A stretch of 7,087 bases of DNA from a bacterium (lineage in GTDB: Bacteria; BMS3Abin14). The notes under the pieces are model-generated. The model searched no databases. It was given only the letters and a program-made list of their open reading frames with translations, and was not told the origin of the DNA. A program made the translations under genes and the position numbers. Location of the stretch: assembly GCA_029210545.1 (NCBI GenBank), contig JARGFV010000121.1, positions 1 to 7,087 on the forward strand, read 5' to 3'. This document shows, piece by piece, positions 1 to 5,117 of the stretch. Within the stretch, counting starts at the first letter, position 1; every line of letters starts with the position of its first letter.

Positions 1-196
1 TGTAGCCGAGTGGCTGGTTAAACCAGGCGACGAGGTGGTCGAGGGCCAGCCCCTGGTGACCCTTGAGGATCGGGCCGGGACCATCTACACTGTCGTCGCT
101 CCCCGTGACGGTATCGTGTCCACCTTCATGGCCGAGGAACGGGACAGAGTCTATTACGGCGACACTTTAGGATATGTATTAGAGGTAGCCGAATAG
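1..196 (+). CDS. C-terminal fragment of a protein ending in a lipoyl/biotinyl-like domain
   Basis: The 5' end lies outside the window. Reading from base 2 gives 64 codons ending in TAG at 194-196. The fragment has the pattern of a barrel-sandwich hybrid (lipoyl/biotinyl-like) domain: WLVKPGDEVVEGQPL, then a hairpin turn, then APRDGIV, then a GDTLGYVLE strand. In true lipoyl domains the turn carries a modified Lys in a DKA motif. Here the turn reads LEDRAG, so Arg stands where Lys is expected and lipoylation or biotinylation there is unlikely. Similar unmodified domains occur in HlyD-type secretion adaptors and at the C-terminus of succinylglutamate desuccinylase/aspartoacylase-like (M14) proteins. 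The turn here is slightly longer than in E2 lipoyl domains, which fits those families better. Which enzyme it belongs to cannot be decided from this tail. It ends just before the 51-bp tandem repeats. Confidence 0.72.
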   Translation, partial: VAEWLVKPGDEVVEGQPLVTLEDRAGTIYTVVAPRDGIVSTFMAEERDRVYYGDTLGYVLEVAE

Positions 197-200
197 GACG

Positions 201-353
201 CGGAGACCCGCCTTCGCTAACGCCCACCGACCAGCTTCGGCGTGGCAAGCACGGAGACCCGCCTTCGCTAACGCCCACCGACCAGCTTCGGCGTGGCAAG
301 CACGGGGACCCGCCTTCGCTAACGCCCACCGACCAGCTTCGGCGTGGCAAGCA
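201..353. repeat. Three tandem 51-bp repeats
   Basis: Units lie at 201-251, 252-302 and 303-353, each beginning CGGAGACCCGCC and ending GGCGTGGCAAGCA. They are essentially identical; the third has GGGGACC instead of GGAGACC, and a partial fourth start (CGGAGACG) follows at 354. Because 51 is a multiple of 3, no frame is broken by copy number, which explains the long leftward open frame across the block. The array starts only 4 bp after the stop of the upstream gene. There is no spacer, so it is not a CRISPR array. Confidence 0.9.
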
Positions 354-377
354 CGGAGACGCGGGTAAAAAAGGTAT

Positions 378-406
378 GGGAGTAAGGGCGTAAGGGGGTA
401 GGGGGG
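378..406 (+). other. G-quadruplex-like G-tract cluster
   Basis: Four G-runs lie on the + strand at 378-380, 386-388, 394-398 and 401-406, separated by loops of 5, 5 and 2 bases. This satisfies the usual G3+N1-7 pattern. It lies between the tandem repeats and the small peptide gene. Whether it folds is not shown by sequence alone. Confidence 0.45.
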
Positions 407-455
407 AGAACGCGGCCGCAAGGGACGGGCTCACGTATCGGGGAAATGTAGCGAT

Positions 456-537
456 TGTCATTGCGAACCGTAACTGGGTGAAGCAATCTCGGTAAACATG
501 AGATCGCGTCGGCACAGGTAACAGCCTCGCGATGACA
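456..537. repeat. 82-bp inverted-repeat (MITE-like) element
   Basis: The left end TGTCATTGCGA (456-466) and right end TCGCGATGACA (527-537) are complementary at 10 of 11 positions. The left portion continues into GAAGCAATCTC. This arrangement, TCATTGCGA...GAAGCAATCTC with a GATGACA end, resembles a widespread non-coding palindromic repeat seen in many bacterial genomes. There is no coding potential in it. It sits about 70 bp upstream of the peptide gene start. Confidence 0.55.
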
Positions 538-608
538 TTTACAGTAACCTTGGACTTTGGATTTTGGATTAATTTTACCGTAGGAAAAATTATTACTGGA
601 GGAAAATT

Positions 609-668
609 ATGAAACGTCGCTATATCGCACCGAAAGTCGTTGGTTCCTCTTCCGTTCACCCCTGCTAA
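609..668 (+). CDS. 19-residue peptide with YxxP motif and Cys terminus (RiPP-precursor-like)
   Basis: The predicted product is MKRRYIAPKVVGSSSVHPC. The start is supported by a strong ribosome binding site, GGAGGA at 598-603, five to six bases before ATG 609. The TAA is followed by two hairpins, the second a likely terminator, so it looks like a self-contained short transcription unit. The peptide is basic at the N-terminus (KRR), has Tyr5-x-x-Pro8 and Gly12, and ends Ser-Ser-Ser-Val-His-Pro-Cys. In lasso peptides and some other RiPPs a YxxP...G leader motif is what the PqqD-like recognition element binds, so residues 1-12 could be a leader and SSSVHPC a core. This is inference: no maturase, transporter or recognition protein is in the window. 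Alternatives are a regulatory leader peptide or a stand-alone small protein. Most annotation pipelines would miss it because of its length. Confidence 0.5.
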   Translation: MKRRYIAPKVVGSSSVHPC

Positions 669-696
669 GGGTGTGAGACTAAAAAACTCAAAATAA

Positions 697-715
697 CAGC
701 GGCTTAACGCCGCTG
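697..715 (+). other. Hairpin downstream of the peptide gene
   Basis: Arms CAGCGGC (697-703) and GCCGCTG (709-715) are perfectly complementary, with a 5-base loop TTAAC. It lies 28 bp after the peptide stop and just before the stronger terminator hairpin. It has no T-tract, so it may protect the 3' end of the transcript or help termination. Confidence 0.6.
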
Positions 716-728
716 TACCCGCTTGTGG

Positions 729-750
729 AAAGGGCCCTTCGGGGCCCTTT
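729..750 (+). terminator. UUCG-capped terminator hairpin
   Basis: Perfect arms AAAGGGCCC (729-737) and GGGCCCTTT (742-750) enclose a TTCG tetraloop (738-741), which in RNA is an exceptionally stable UUCG cap. The stem starts with A's and ends with T's, as in bidirectional intrinsic terminators, but the T-run is only three long. It most likely ends the transcript of the small peptide gene at 609-668. Confidence 0.65.
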
Positions 751-754
751 GCTA

Positions 755-777
755 TGCCGTATGGCCCAAGAGCCCGG
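755..777 (+). repeat. 23-bp direct repeat, copy 1 (second copy 908-930)
   Basis: The 23 bases from 755 (TGCCGTATGGCCCAAGAGCC...) recur exactly at 908-930. Diverged versions of the same phrase occur at 5033-5053 (TCGTATGGCCACAAGGCCAT...) and 5645-5664 (GGCCGTACGGCGCAAATGCC). It is the left end of the longer dispersed repeat described at 908-1020. Confidence 0.8.
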
Positions 778-907
778 GTTTAACCGCCAAGCACGCCCTT
801 CGACAGGCTCAGGGCAGGCCAAGAACGCCAAGGGGAGACTAGGATCCAGACACAGAGAACCTCACAAAAACAGCAGCTAAAACATGTTGATAGAGAAGGG
901 TTTTTCT

Positions 908-1020
908 TGCCGTATGGCCCAAGAGCCCGGAAGTAACCTTGGAGATGCAGGGTCATATGACGGAGTTTGTACCCTGAATTCAGTTTATGGTTTTTCTTGG
1001 CGTTCCTGGCGGCTTAAGCG
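908..1020 (+). repeat. Dispersed repeat of about 112 bp, copy 1
   Basis: This block runs from TGCCGTATGGCCCAAGAGCC through CCTGAATTCAGTTTATGG to CTTGGCGTTCCTGGCGGCTT. It aligns end to end with 5645-5757, with many substitutions and small indels but the same order of landmarks. Landmarks are the CGTAyGGC start, a GGGTCA core, CCTGAATyC, a T-rich GTTT stretch and a final TGGCGG. The two copies have diverged, so the duplication is old or the family is large. Confidence 0.6.
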
Positions 1021-1163
1021 ACTGACCTGTCCGCCGTAGCTTCAGCGAAGGGGGAAAGGAGCGGGCGTGAGATATGGCGTTGTAGCGCTGGAACGCTGAA
1101 GGGAAGGTTTTCGGGAAAGGTGCCCTGACACCAGTTATTGACTAAATTAATAGCGCATGCAAC

Positions 1164-1191
1164 TTGATGCTGGATTAATACGTAATATGTT
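1164..1191 (+). promoter_or_regulatory. Possible promoter for the M6 protease
   Basis: TTGATG (1164-1169) and TATGTT (1186-1191) are separated by 16 bases and give a fair sigma-70-like match. Transcription would start near 1198, almost at the first ATG, which would make the message nearly leaderless. That agrees with the absence of a clear ribosome binding site before 1198/1204. The call is weak. Confidence 0.3.
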
Positions 1192-1197
1192 ATTGTC

Positions 1198-1338
1198 ATG
1201 ACCATGAAAATCGTTCAGAAGACAGGAAATGCAGGGAAATTATTCAGACAATTGTCGGTAATAATAGCCGCAGGTGTTTTTCTGGCTGCTTTTCACCTGC
1301 CGATAACCGTCCAGGCTGCTCCTCCGGCTCGTCCTTAA
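1198..1338 (+). pseudogene. Detached signal-peptide region of the M6 protease, cut by in-frame TAA
   Basis: From ATG 1198 (or ATG 1204, two codons on) the frame encodes a classical Sec signal peptide. It has a basic n-region (MKIVQKTGNAGKLFRQ), a hydrophobic core (LSVIIAAGVFLAAFHLPI) and an Ala-x-Ala-like cleavage site (VQAAPP). It ends at TAA 1336-1338 after PPARP. The same frame stays open immediately after the stop, through a Pro/Lys/Gly-rich linker into the protease ORF that contains ATG 1456. One base change (TAA to CAA) would fuse signal peptide and protease into a normal secreted M6 enzyme. The fragment is therefore best read as exon-like 5' sequence of the same gene, not an independent peptide. 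No clear ribosome binding site precedes either ATG. Confidence 0.75.
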
Positions 1339-1455
1339 CTTGGCGACCCCCTGGCAGGAAAGCGCCCTCCAAGCCTTGACAAGCCCGTCCGGAAACCCAA
1401 CCGGGGTAAGGGAAAGATCAAACCAGTCAGCCCTGGTCGGGGAGGTGTCGGGATC

Positions 1456-3810
1456 ATGCCCTTGAGCGCGGTCCCGATCCCCGGCTACGGATCCAGTACC
1501 CGGATAAAACCCCTTTTCCTTCTCCTGTCCTTTTCCGATAACGCCTTTTCATCCACCAATATCTCAAACTATCCCGCCTTTATCTTTTCAGACACTCCCG
1601 GGGTGATCGACAATACACTGGCCGATTATTACCGTGAGGTTTCTGGTGGAAAGCTTGTCATCGCCGGCGACAGCAGCAGCATCTTTACTATCGATATGGC
1701 CGCTGGTGCCAGGTCCTACGAGTATTACATCAACAACAATGCCGGTCTCGGGCGATACAAGGAGATGGTAACAGACGCCCTGGACCTGGCAGACACCGTC
1801 ATAGACTATTCCCTCTTCGATAACGACGGTCCGGATGGGATTCCGGGCGGCATCGACGATGACGGTGTCGTAGATGCCCTGGTCGTCGTCCACGCAGGGC
1901 CTGCCGCTGAATACTTTGGTACACCTGAATATTACGATCACATGATCAGTCACTACGATTCCTTCGGGACCGATTGGGTGAGCGTGGAGGGGACCGCGGT
2001 CAGGGACTGGGCCATGGTGCCGGAAAGGGATCCTGTCGACAGGAGTGCCGGGGCCGAAGCCCATGTCGGCAGCCTCCAATGGTCCCTGGGTACGGTGGCC
2101 CACGAGTTCGGGCACATACTGGGGTTGCCGGATTTCTATGACAGCACCCTGACCAACTTCGGGCTGGGCCATTACGACCTTATGTCATACGGCCTTTACG
2201 GGATGGATACCTTTGATCGGACCTATTACGACACGGCCTACTCCACCCCGTCCTGGGACCGTCCGGGCCACCTCTCCGCCTGGTCACGTGCGTATCTCGG
2301 ATGGGTCCAGCCTATTGCTGTCCACGCCGACACTGCGGTTGCACTCTGGCGTGCTGAAGACCCTGCTCCTGCTCTGACACCACAGGTATTAAAATTATGG
2401 AAATCAGGTTCGTGGAGCGGCGTGCCGGAGCCCATGGAGTATTTTCTGGTGGAACACCGGCAGAGCGCTCCGGGCAGTTACGATGAGGGGTTCAACGGCG
2501 CGGGAAAGGGCGGGCTGCTCATCTACCACGTGGACGAGACCCGGATGCGGGATATTTATGGCGACCTGATCCCTTACCCAAACGACTACGATGCCGGTGA
2601 CCCCGTCAAGGGGCTTGACCTTGAACAGGCTGATGGTAATGTGGATCTTGCCGGAGAGTTCGGAAAAACTATTGGTGGAGGGAACTTCGGAGATTTTCCC
2701 GAGTATCCGACGGTAACTAGCACTGGGGATTTCTTTTACAAGGGGTTCGGGTATTTCTGGGATTTCGTCACACCCGGAACCAATCCAAGTAGTTTTGACA
2801 ATGCAGGCTACACCAGCGATATCAAAGTCTGGGCAACATGGGGAGGCCTGAGCAGCGATTCCCTTTCGTCCTACACCATCACAGTGGATATGATCTCTGG
2901 CAACAGCACCATTGGTTACTCCGGGACCGACCTGACAGGCCCCTTCGTGGTCACCGGTGGGACCTTCGACGACGGAGACGACGACCCGTGGGTGACTGCC
3001 GGGCTTGGAGTGAGCCTCAGGCTTGAGATCCGGCACTCGGGCATCCCCAACACCGCCAGAGGCGTCACAGCGGTCCTGGACGTCGATGCTCCCGGGATCG
3101 CCTCCGTGTCGAGCAGCACCGTGTACTATGGAGACCTTCCAGCCCTGACGAGTTCGACAGGTGACGCGGAGTTCCTGTTCACCATGGCCCGGCCGGCTGC
3201 TGCCTTCACCTGGGTCCCCCTGGATTTCCACATCACGGACACAAAGGGGAACCTGAGCAGCGAAACGGTTTTCCTCCCGGTCATGGCACCGCCCAACACG
3301 CCGCCCGCTGTGGTCATTATCGAAGGTCCCCCACCGGTGAGCAGGGGAGATGCCGCATCGTTCTCATGGTCCGGGAGCGACCAGGAGGGCATCGTGGAGG
3401 GCTATTACATCGGCCTTGACAGCGCCGGGGATCCATCGGTGTGGACGACGGCCACCTCTGTGACTTATAGCGGCCTGGCCTATGGGGAGCACGCCTTTGC
3501 AGTGAAAGCTCTGGACGACGACGGCGCCGAGTCGGGTGTCTTGACCTGGTCCTTCACCCTGAGGAAGCCCTCCGGTGGACGAGGGCCCTGCTTCGTGGCC
3601 ACGGCCCTGTGGGGCGACCAACACTGGAAGACCAACCGTTTGAGGGCGTTCCGGGACGGTTATCTGGAAAGATCCGATGTCGGCAGCCGTCTGGTCCGGC
3701 TTTATTACCGCGCCTCTCCCGGCCCGGCACAATGGGTTGCCCGACGGCCCCGGCTCAGGAAGACCCTTTCCATCCTGCTTTCCACGCTGCTCTGGCCGTT
3801 TTTCCTGTGA
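1456..3810 (+). CDS. M6-family (immune inhibitor A-like) zinc metalloprotease with CFI-box-like C-terminus
   Basis: This is a 784-residue secreted-type metalloprotease. The zinc site HEFGH (residues 216-220, Glu217 catalytic) is followed by GLPDFYD and a Met-turn-like DLMSYG (241-246), the M6 signature. Upstream, YYREVSGGKL and the acidic loop DNDGPDGIPGGIDDDG with a DALVVVHAG strand match the M6 fold and likely calcium binding. After the catalytic domain come beta-sandwich regions and an Ig/Fn3-like domain (about 614-704). The tail PCFVATALWG (Cys712), then LRAFRDGYL, LVRLYYRASPGPAQWV, an Arg patch and a hydrophobic end, resembles the CFI-box-type C-terminal sorting region. ATG 1456 has GGAGG at 1441-1445, but initiation there would give no signal peptide. 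The real gene probably began at 1198, with the TAA at 1336 now interrupting it. The enzyme may be non-secreted, made by readthrough, or inactive as a gene. Confidence 0.85.
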   Translation: MPLSAVPIPGYGSSTRIKPLFLLLSFSDNAFSSTNISNYPAFIFSDTPGVIDNTLADYYREVSGGKLVIAGDSSSIFTIDMAAGARSYEYYINNNAGLGRYKEMVTDALDLADTVIDYSLFDNDGPDGIPGGIDDDGVVDALVVVHAGPAAEYFGTPEYYDHMISHYDSFGTDWVSVEGTAVRDWAMVPERDPVDRSAGAEAHVGSLQWSLGTVAHEFGHILGLPDFYDSTLTNFGLGHYDLMSYGLYGMDTFDRTYYDTAYSTPSWDRPGHLSAWSRAYLGWVQPIAVHADTAVALWRAEDPAPALTPQVLKLWKSGSWSGVPEPMEYFLVEHRQSAPGSYDEGFNGAGKGGLLIYHVDETRMRDIYGDLIPYPNDYDAGDPVKGLDLEQADGNVDLAGEFGKTIGGGNFGDFPEYPTVTSTGDFFYKGFGYFWDFVTPGTNPSSFDNAGYTSDIKVWATWGGLSSDSLSSYTITVDMISGNSTIGYSGTDLTGPFVVTGGTFDDGDDDPWVTAGLGVSLRLEIRHSGIPNTARGVTAVLDVDAPGIASVSSSTVYYGDLPALTSSTGDAEFLFTMARPAAAFTWVPLDFHITDTKGNLSSETVFLPVMAPPNTPPAVVIIEGPPPVSRGDAASFSWSGSDQEGIVEGYYIGLDSAGDPSVWTTATSVTYSGLAYGEHAFAVKALDDDGAESGVLTWSFTLRKPSGGRGPCFVATALWGDQHWKTNRLRAFRDGYLERSDVGSRLVRLYYRASPGPAQWVARRPRLRKTLSILLSTLLWPFFL

Positions 3811-3842
3811 CGTACGTTAAAAGCGAATAACCGCAAAGTTAA

Positions 3843-3893
3843 CAACTTGTCACGCCATAGCTCATGGAGCGACGGCGGAAGCCGCGAAGCCGC
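3843..3893. repeat. 51-bp dispersed repeat, copy 1
   Basis: This 51-bp stretch (CAACTTGTCACGCCATAGCT... to GCCGCGAAGCCGC) recurs at 5060-5110 with two mismatches (ATG versus AAA context at the middle). Both copies are followed by an A/G-rich step. It is non-coding here and lies just after the protease stop. Confidence 0.85.
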
Positions 3894-4008
3894 AAAGGAT
3901 ATCAACAAGGAAAATGGTTTCAGAGGCTGAAAAAGTGTGGATTATCTCACGTTAGACTTTGGACCTTGGACGTTAGGATTTTTCCCCACATCCCTTTCAT
4001 CCCCTTCA

Positions 4009-4031
4009 CCTGCCGCGGAGTAGTCCGCAGG
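4009..4031. other. Imperfect hairpin in the 3811-4081 intergenic stretch
   Basis: Arms CCTG...CGGA (4009-4019) and TCCGCAGG (4024-4031) pair around a GTAG loop with a three-base bulge. It lies between two convergent genes, the protease and the leftward RelE gene. No T-tract follows closely, so terminator function is uncertain. The rest of 3811-4081 holds the 51-bp repeat at 3843-3893 and no gene. Confidence 0.35.
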
Positions 4032-4081
4032 ACGAAGACGGGTCCCTGTAAAATATAGTTTTCAGATAAAAAAGATCCCCT

Positions 4082-4354
4082 TCATTCCCTTTCGTAAATC
4101 CCGCTCCTGTGGCCAACCATAAGCACCAATACCTGGATCTTGTCGTCCTGGATCTCACAAATAATACGGTAATCCCCGACCCGGTATTTCCATCGCCCGG
4201 CCAGCTCTTTTCTTAAAGGAGCTCCGTACCGGCGTGGATCCTCATCGGTCTGGATCCTTTCCTTCAGGTACTGAACGATCCGCTGCCGAACCGGGTGATC
4301 GAGTTTGGCCAGCTGTTTTTTTGCTGTTTCGGTGATCTCAATCCGCCAGGCCAA
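4082..4354 (-). CDS. relE: RelE/ParE-superfamily toxin (mRNA interferase-like)
   Basis: Starting at TTG 4354 the product is 90 residues: a beta strand (AWRIEIT), a helical hairpin (AKKQLAKLDHPVRQRIVQYL), then the conserved block GRWKYRVGDYRIICEIQ and the end VLMVGHRSGIYERE. Arg63, Arg83 and Tyr87 fall where E. coli RelE has its catalytic Arg61, Arg81 and Tyr87, so ribosome-dependent mRNA cleavage is likely. The start overlaps the antitoxin stop by 17 bases, which suggests translational coupling. TTG gives the usual 'MAWRIE' N-terminus of the family; ATG 4372 would add six residues (MNWNKS) and is possible. An open frame reaching back to 4567 exists only because it overlaps the antitoxin. The toxin looks intact. 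Confidence 0.9.
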   Translation of the reverse strand: MAWRIEITETAKKQLAKLDHPVRQRIVQYLKERIQTDEDPRRYGAPLRKELAGRWKYRVGDYRIICEIQDDKIQVLVLMVGHRSGIYERE

Positions 4355-4562
4355 GCTCTTGTTCCAGTTCATCCAGGGTGTAAGTCTTTTCCTGGCCGAC
4401 CTCCACCCTCTTAAGGATCTCATCCGAGATGTATGCCGCCTCGAGATCGTCCAGGTGCTCCAGGATCGCCTCCCGTGCGTAGAAAGATTTAGAGCGTCCT
4501 GTGCGTTTTGCCAGCGCTTCCAGGCGCTGTTCGATATCTTTCGGTAGACGCAATGCCAACAT
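4338..4562 (-). CDS. relB: Ribbon-helix-helix antitoxin (RelB/CopG-type)
   Basis: This is a 74-residue acidic protein. The N-terminal strand LALRLPKDIEQRLEALAKRTGRSKSFYAREAILEHL fits a ribbon-helix-helix DNA-binding domain (strand 2-6, helices about 8-19 and 24-37). The C-terminal half (DDLEAAYISDEILKRVE...LDELEQELGLAD) is the kind of acidic segment that wraps the toxin. Translation starts at ATG 4562 with AGGAGG five bases upstream. The gene is first in the pair, with the toxin overlapping its 3' end. The promoter TTGATA-17-TAGTAT and the palindrome TATACATGTATA lie just upstream, which suits autoregulation by the antitoxin alone or with its toxin. Confidence 0.9.
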   Translation of the reverse strand: MLALRLPKDIEQRLEALAKRTGRSKSFYAREAILEHLDDLEAAYISDEILKRVEVGQEKTYTLDELEQELGLAD

Positions 4563-4577
4563 GGCATCCTCCTTTGC

Positions 4578-4589
4578 TATACATGTATA
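4578..4589. promoter_or_regulatory. Palindromic operator of the relBE-type module
   Basis: TATACATGTATA is a perfect 12-bp palindrome 16 bp upstream of the antitoxin ATG. It overlaps the inner edge of the -10 box (4587-4592). Ribbon-helix-helix antitoxins usually bind such short palindromes to repress their own promoter. Confidence 0.6.
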
Positions 4590-4615
4590 CTACATGAGCG
4601 CATGTTGACTATCAA
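4587..4615 (-). promoter_or_regulatory. Sigma-70 promoter of the relBE-type module
   Basis: On the minus strand TTGATA (4615-4610) and TAGTAT (4592-4587) are spaced by exactly 17 bases. Transcription would start near 4580, inside the palindromic operator and about 18 bases before the antitoxin ATG, leaving room for its AGGAGG site. Confidence 0.6.
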
Positions 4616-4671
4616 ATCAATTTGTTCTGTTTTCATAGGCAGGATCTCCCCGTGTCCCCGCAGGTGTCCAG

Positions 4672-4727
4672 GTATCTACGTATCTACGTTGTTACGTCGT
4701 TACATAGGCACGTGGTTACGTAAGTAC
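4672..4727 (+). repeat. Degenerate 8-bp tandem array, consensus GTNNNTAC
   Basis: Seven consecutive octamers fill this stretch: GTATCTAC, GTATCTAC, GTTGTTAC, GTCGTTAC, ATAGGCAC, GTGGTTAC, GTAAGTAC. The outer GT and TAC are kept in most units while the middle three bases vary. Periodicity of 8 cannot come from coding sequence. No known binding protein can be assigned. Confidence 0.7.
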
Positions 4728-4853
4728 ATGGTCCCTCTCGCCCACGCGCCCATGCACTGGCTCCCGGATAATCCCGCACCGGGCGCCGATTTCCGGGATG
4801 ACGGGTGGATGGTGCGCCGGTCGGCCGGAAACCCTGATTTGATTTTCGTATTT

Positions 4854-4878
4854 CTCCGTGAACTCCGTGGCTCCGTGG
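4854..4878 (+). repeat. Three short CTCCGTG repeats
   Basis: CTCCGTG recurs at 4854-4860, 4863-4869 and 4871-4877, with spacing of 8-9 bases. It resembles phrases common in repeat-rich intergenic DNA. No function can be assigned. Confidence 0.5.
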
Positions 4879-4932
4879 TGAAATCCGGGCTTTTGCGCCA
4901 TGCGGCTGGAAACCATGGATTTATGGTTTGGT

Positions 4933-5117
4933 CTTCTTGGCGGCTTTGCCGTTCGGCAGGCTCACGGTCCTGAGCTTTGTCGAAGGACGGCTTAAGCGAA
5001 CGGAGTGAGCGAGCGTGAGACCGCCTTTCAGGTCGTATGGCCACAAGGCCATGGGTTCTCAACTTGTCACGCCATAGCTCAAAGAGCGACGGCGGAAGCC
5101 GCGAAGCCGCCAAGAAG
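4933..5117. repeat. 185-bp MITE-like element with 14-bp terminal inverted repeats
   Basis: The ends CTTCTTGGCGGCTT (4933-4946) and AAGCCGCCAAGAAG (5104-5117) are perfect inverted repeats. Inside are the hairpin at 4948-4991, a CGGAGTGAGCGAGCGTGAGA segment, a perfect hairpin ATGGCC-ACAA-GGCCAT (5037-5052), and a copy of the 51-bp repeat also found at 3843-3893. No transposase is present. It could be a non-autonomous mobile element or a composite of older repeats; no convincing target-site duplication is visible. Confidence 0.5.
4948..4991. other. 44-bp imperfect hairpin inside the 185-bp element
   Basis: Paired segments are GCCGT/ACGGC (4948-4952 with 4987-4991), TTCG/CGAA and GCTCA/TGAGC (4960-4964 with 4971-4975), around a CGGTCC loop. 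The CCTTCGACA...GCTCAGG strand of it also occurs alone at 797-813, so this is a mobile or recombining repeat unit. Confidence 0.6.

Larger units (their letters stand above)
197..608. other. Intergenic region of repeats upstream of the peptide gene
   Basis: No convincing gene lies here. The region holds the 51-bp tandem repeats, the G-rich tract and the 82-bp inverted-repeat element. These are followed by a T/G/A-rich phrase (CTTTGGATTTTGGATT, 554-569) whose relative recurs at 3956-3980 (CTTTGGACCTTGGACG). A leftward open frame spans the tandem repeats, but it only reflects their length being a multiple of three. A promoter for the peptide gene must lie in 540-597, but no good -35/-10 pair is visible. 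Confidence 0.6.
669..1197. other. Repeat-rich intergenic region before the protease
   Basis: No gene is supported here. After the two hairpins come an exact 23-bp duplication (755-777 and 908-930), a CCTTCGACAGGCTCAGG piece (797-813) matching one arm of the hairpin at 4948-4991, CCAAGAACGCCAAG (819-832) with a diverged inverse at 996-1009, and a piece CCGTAGCTTCAGCGAAGG (1033-1050). These are fragments of intergenic repeat families seen elsewhere in the window. A leftward open frame at 1014-1205 has no good ribosome binding site or recognisable product. Confidence 0.6.

Noticed and set aside
201-353. CRISPR array
   Set aside because: The units are directly adjacent with no unique spacers, and no cas gene is nearby.
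126-659. A leftward open frame of 177 codons across the 51-bp repeats, and an overlapping one at 179-421
   Set aside because: The repeated 17-residue units only reflect the 51-bp period. There is no supporting ribosome binding site or family, and the frame overlaps the end of the upstream gene and the peptide gene antisense.
1588-3231. Long leftward open frames of 194 and 275 codons inside the protease
   Set aside because: They are antisense shadows of a GC-rich gene whose + strand reading has clear M6 motifs.
4082-4567. RelE toxin of 161 residues starting at 4567
   Set aside because: The first 71 residues are an off-frame reading of the antitoxin gene and do not resemble any RelE N-terminus.
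4602-5113. Open frames on both strands between the relBE and higBA loci
   Set aside because: They lie in repeats (8-bp array, 185-bp element), lack ribosome binding sites and show no family features.
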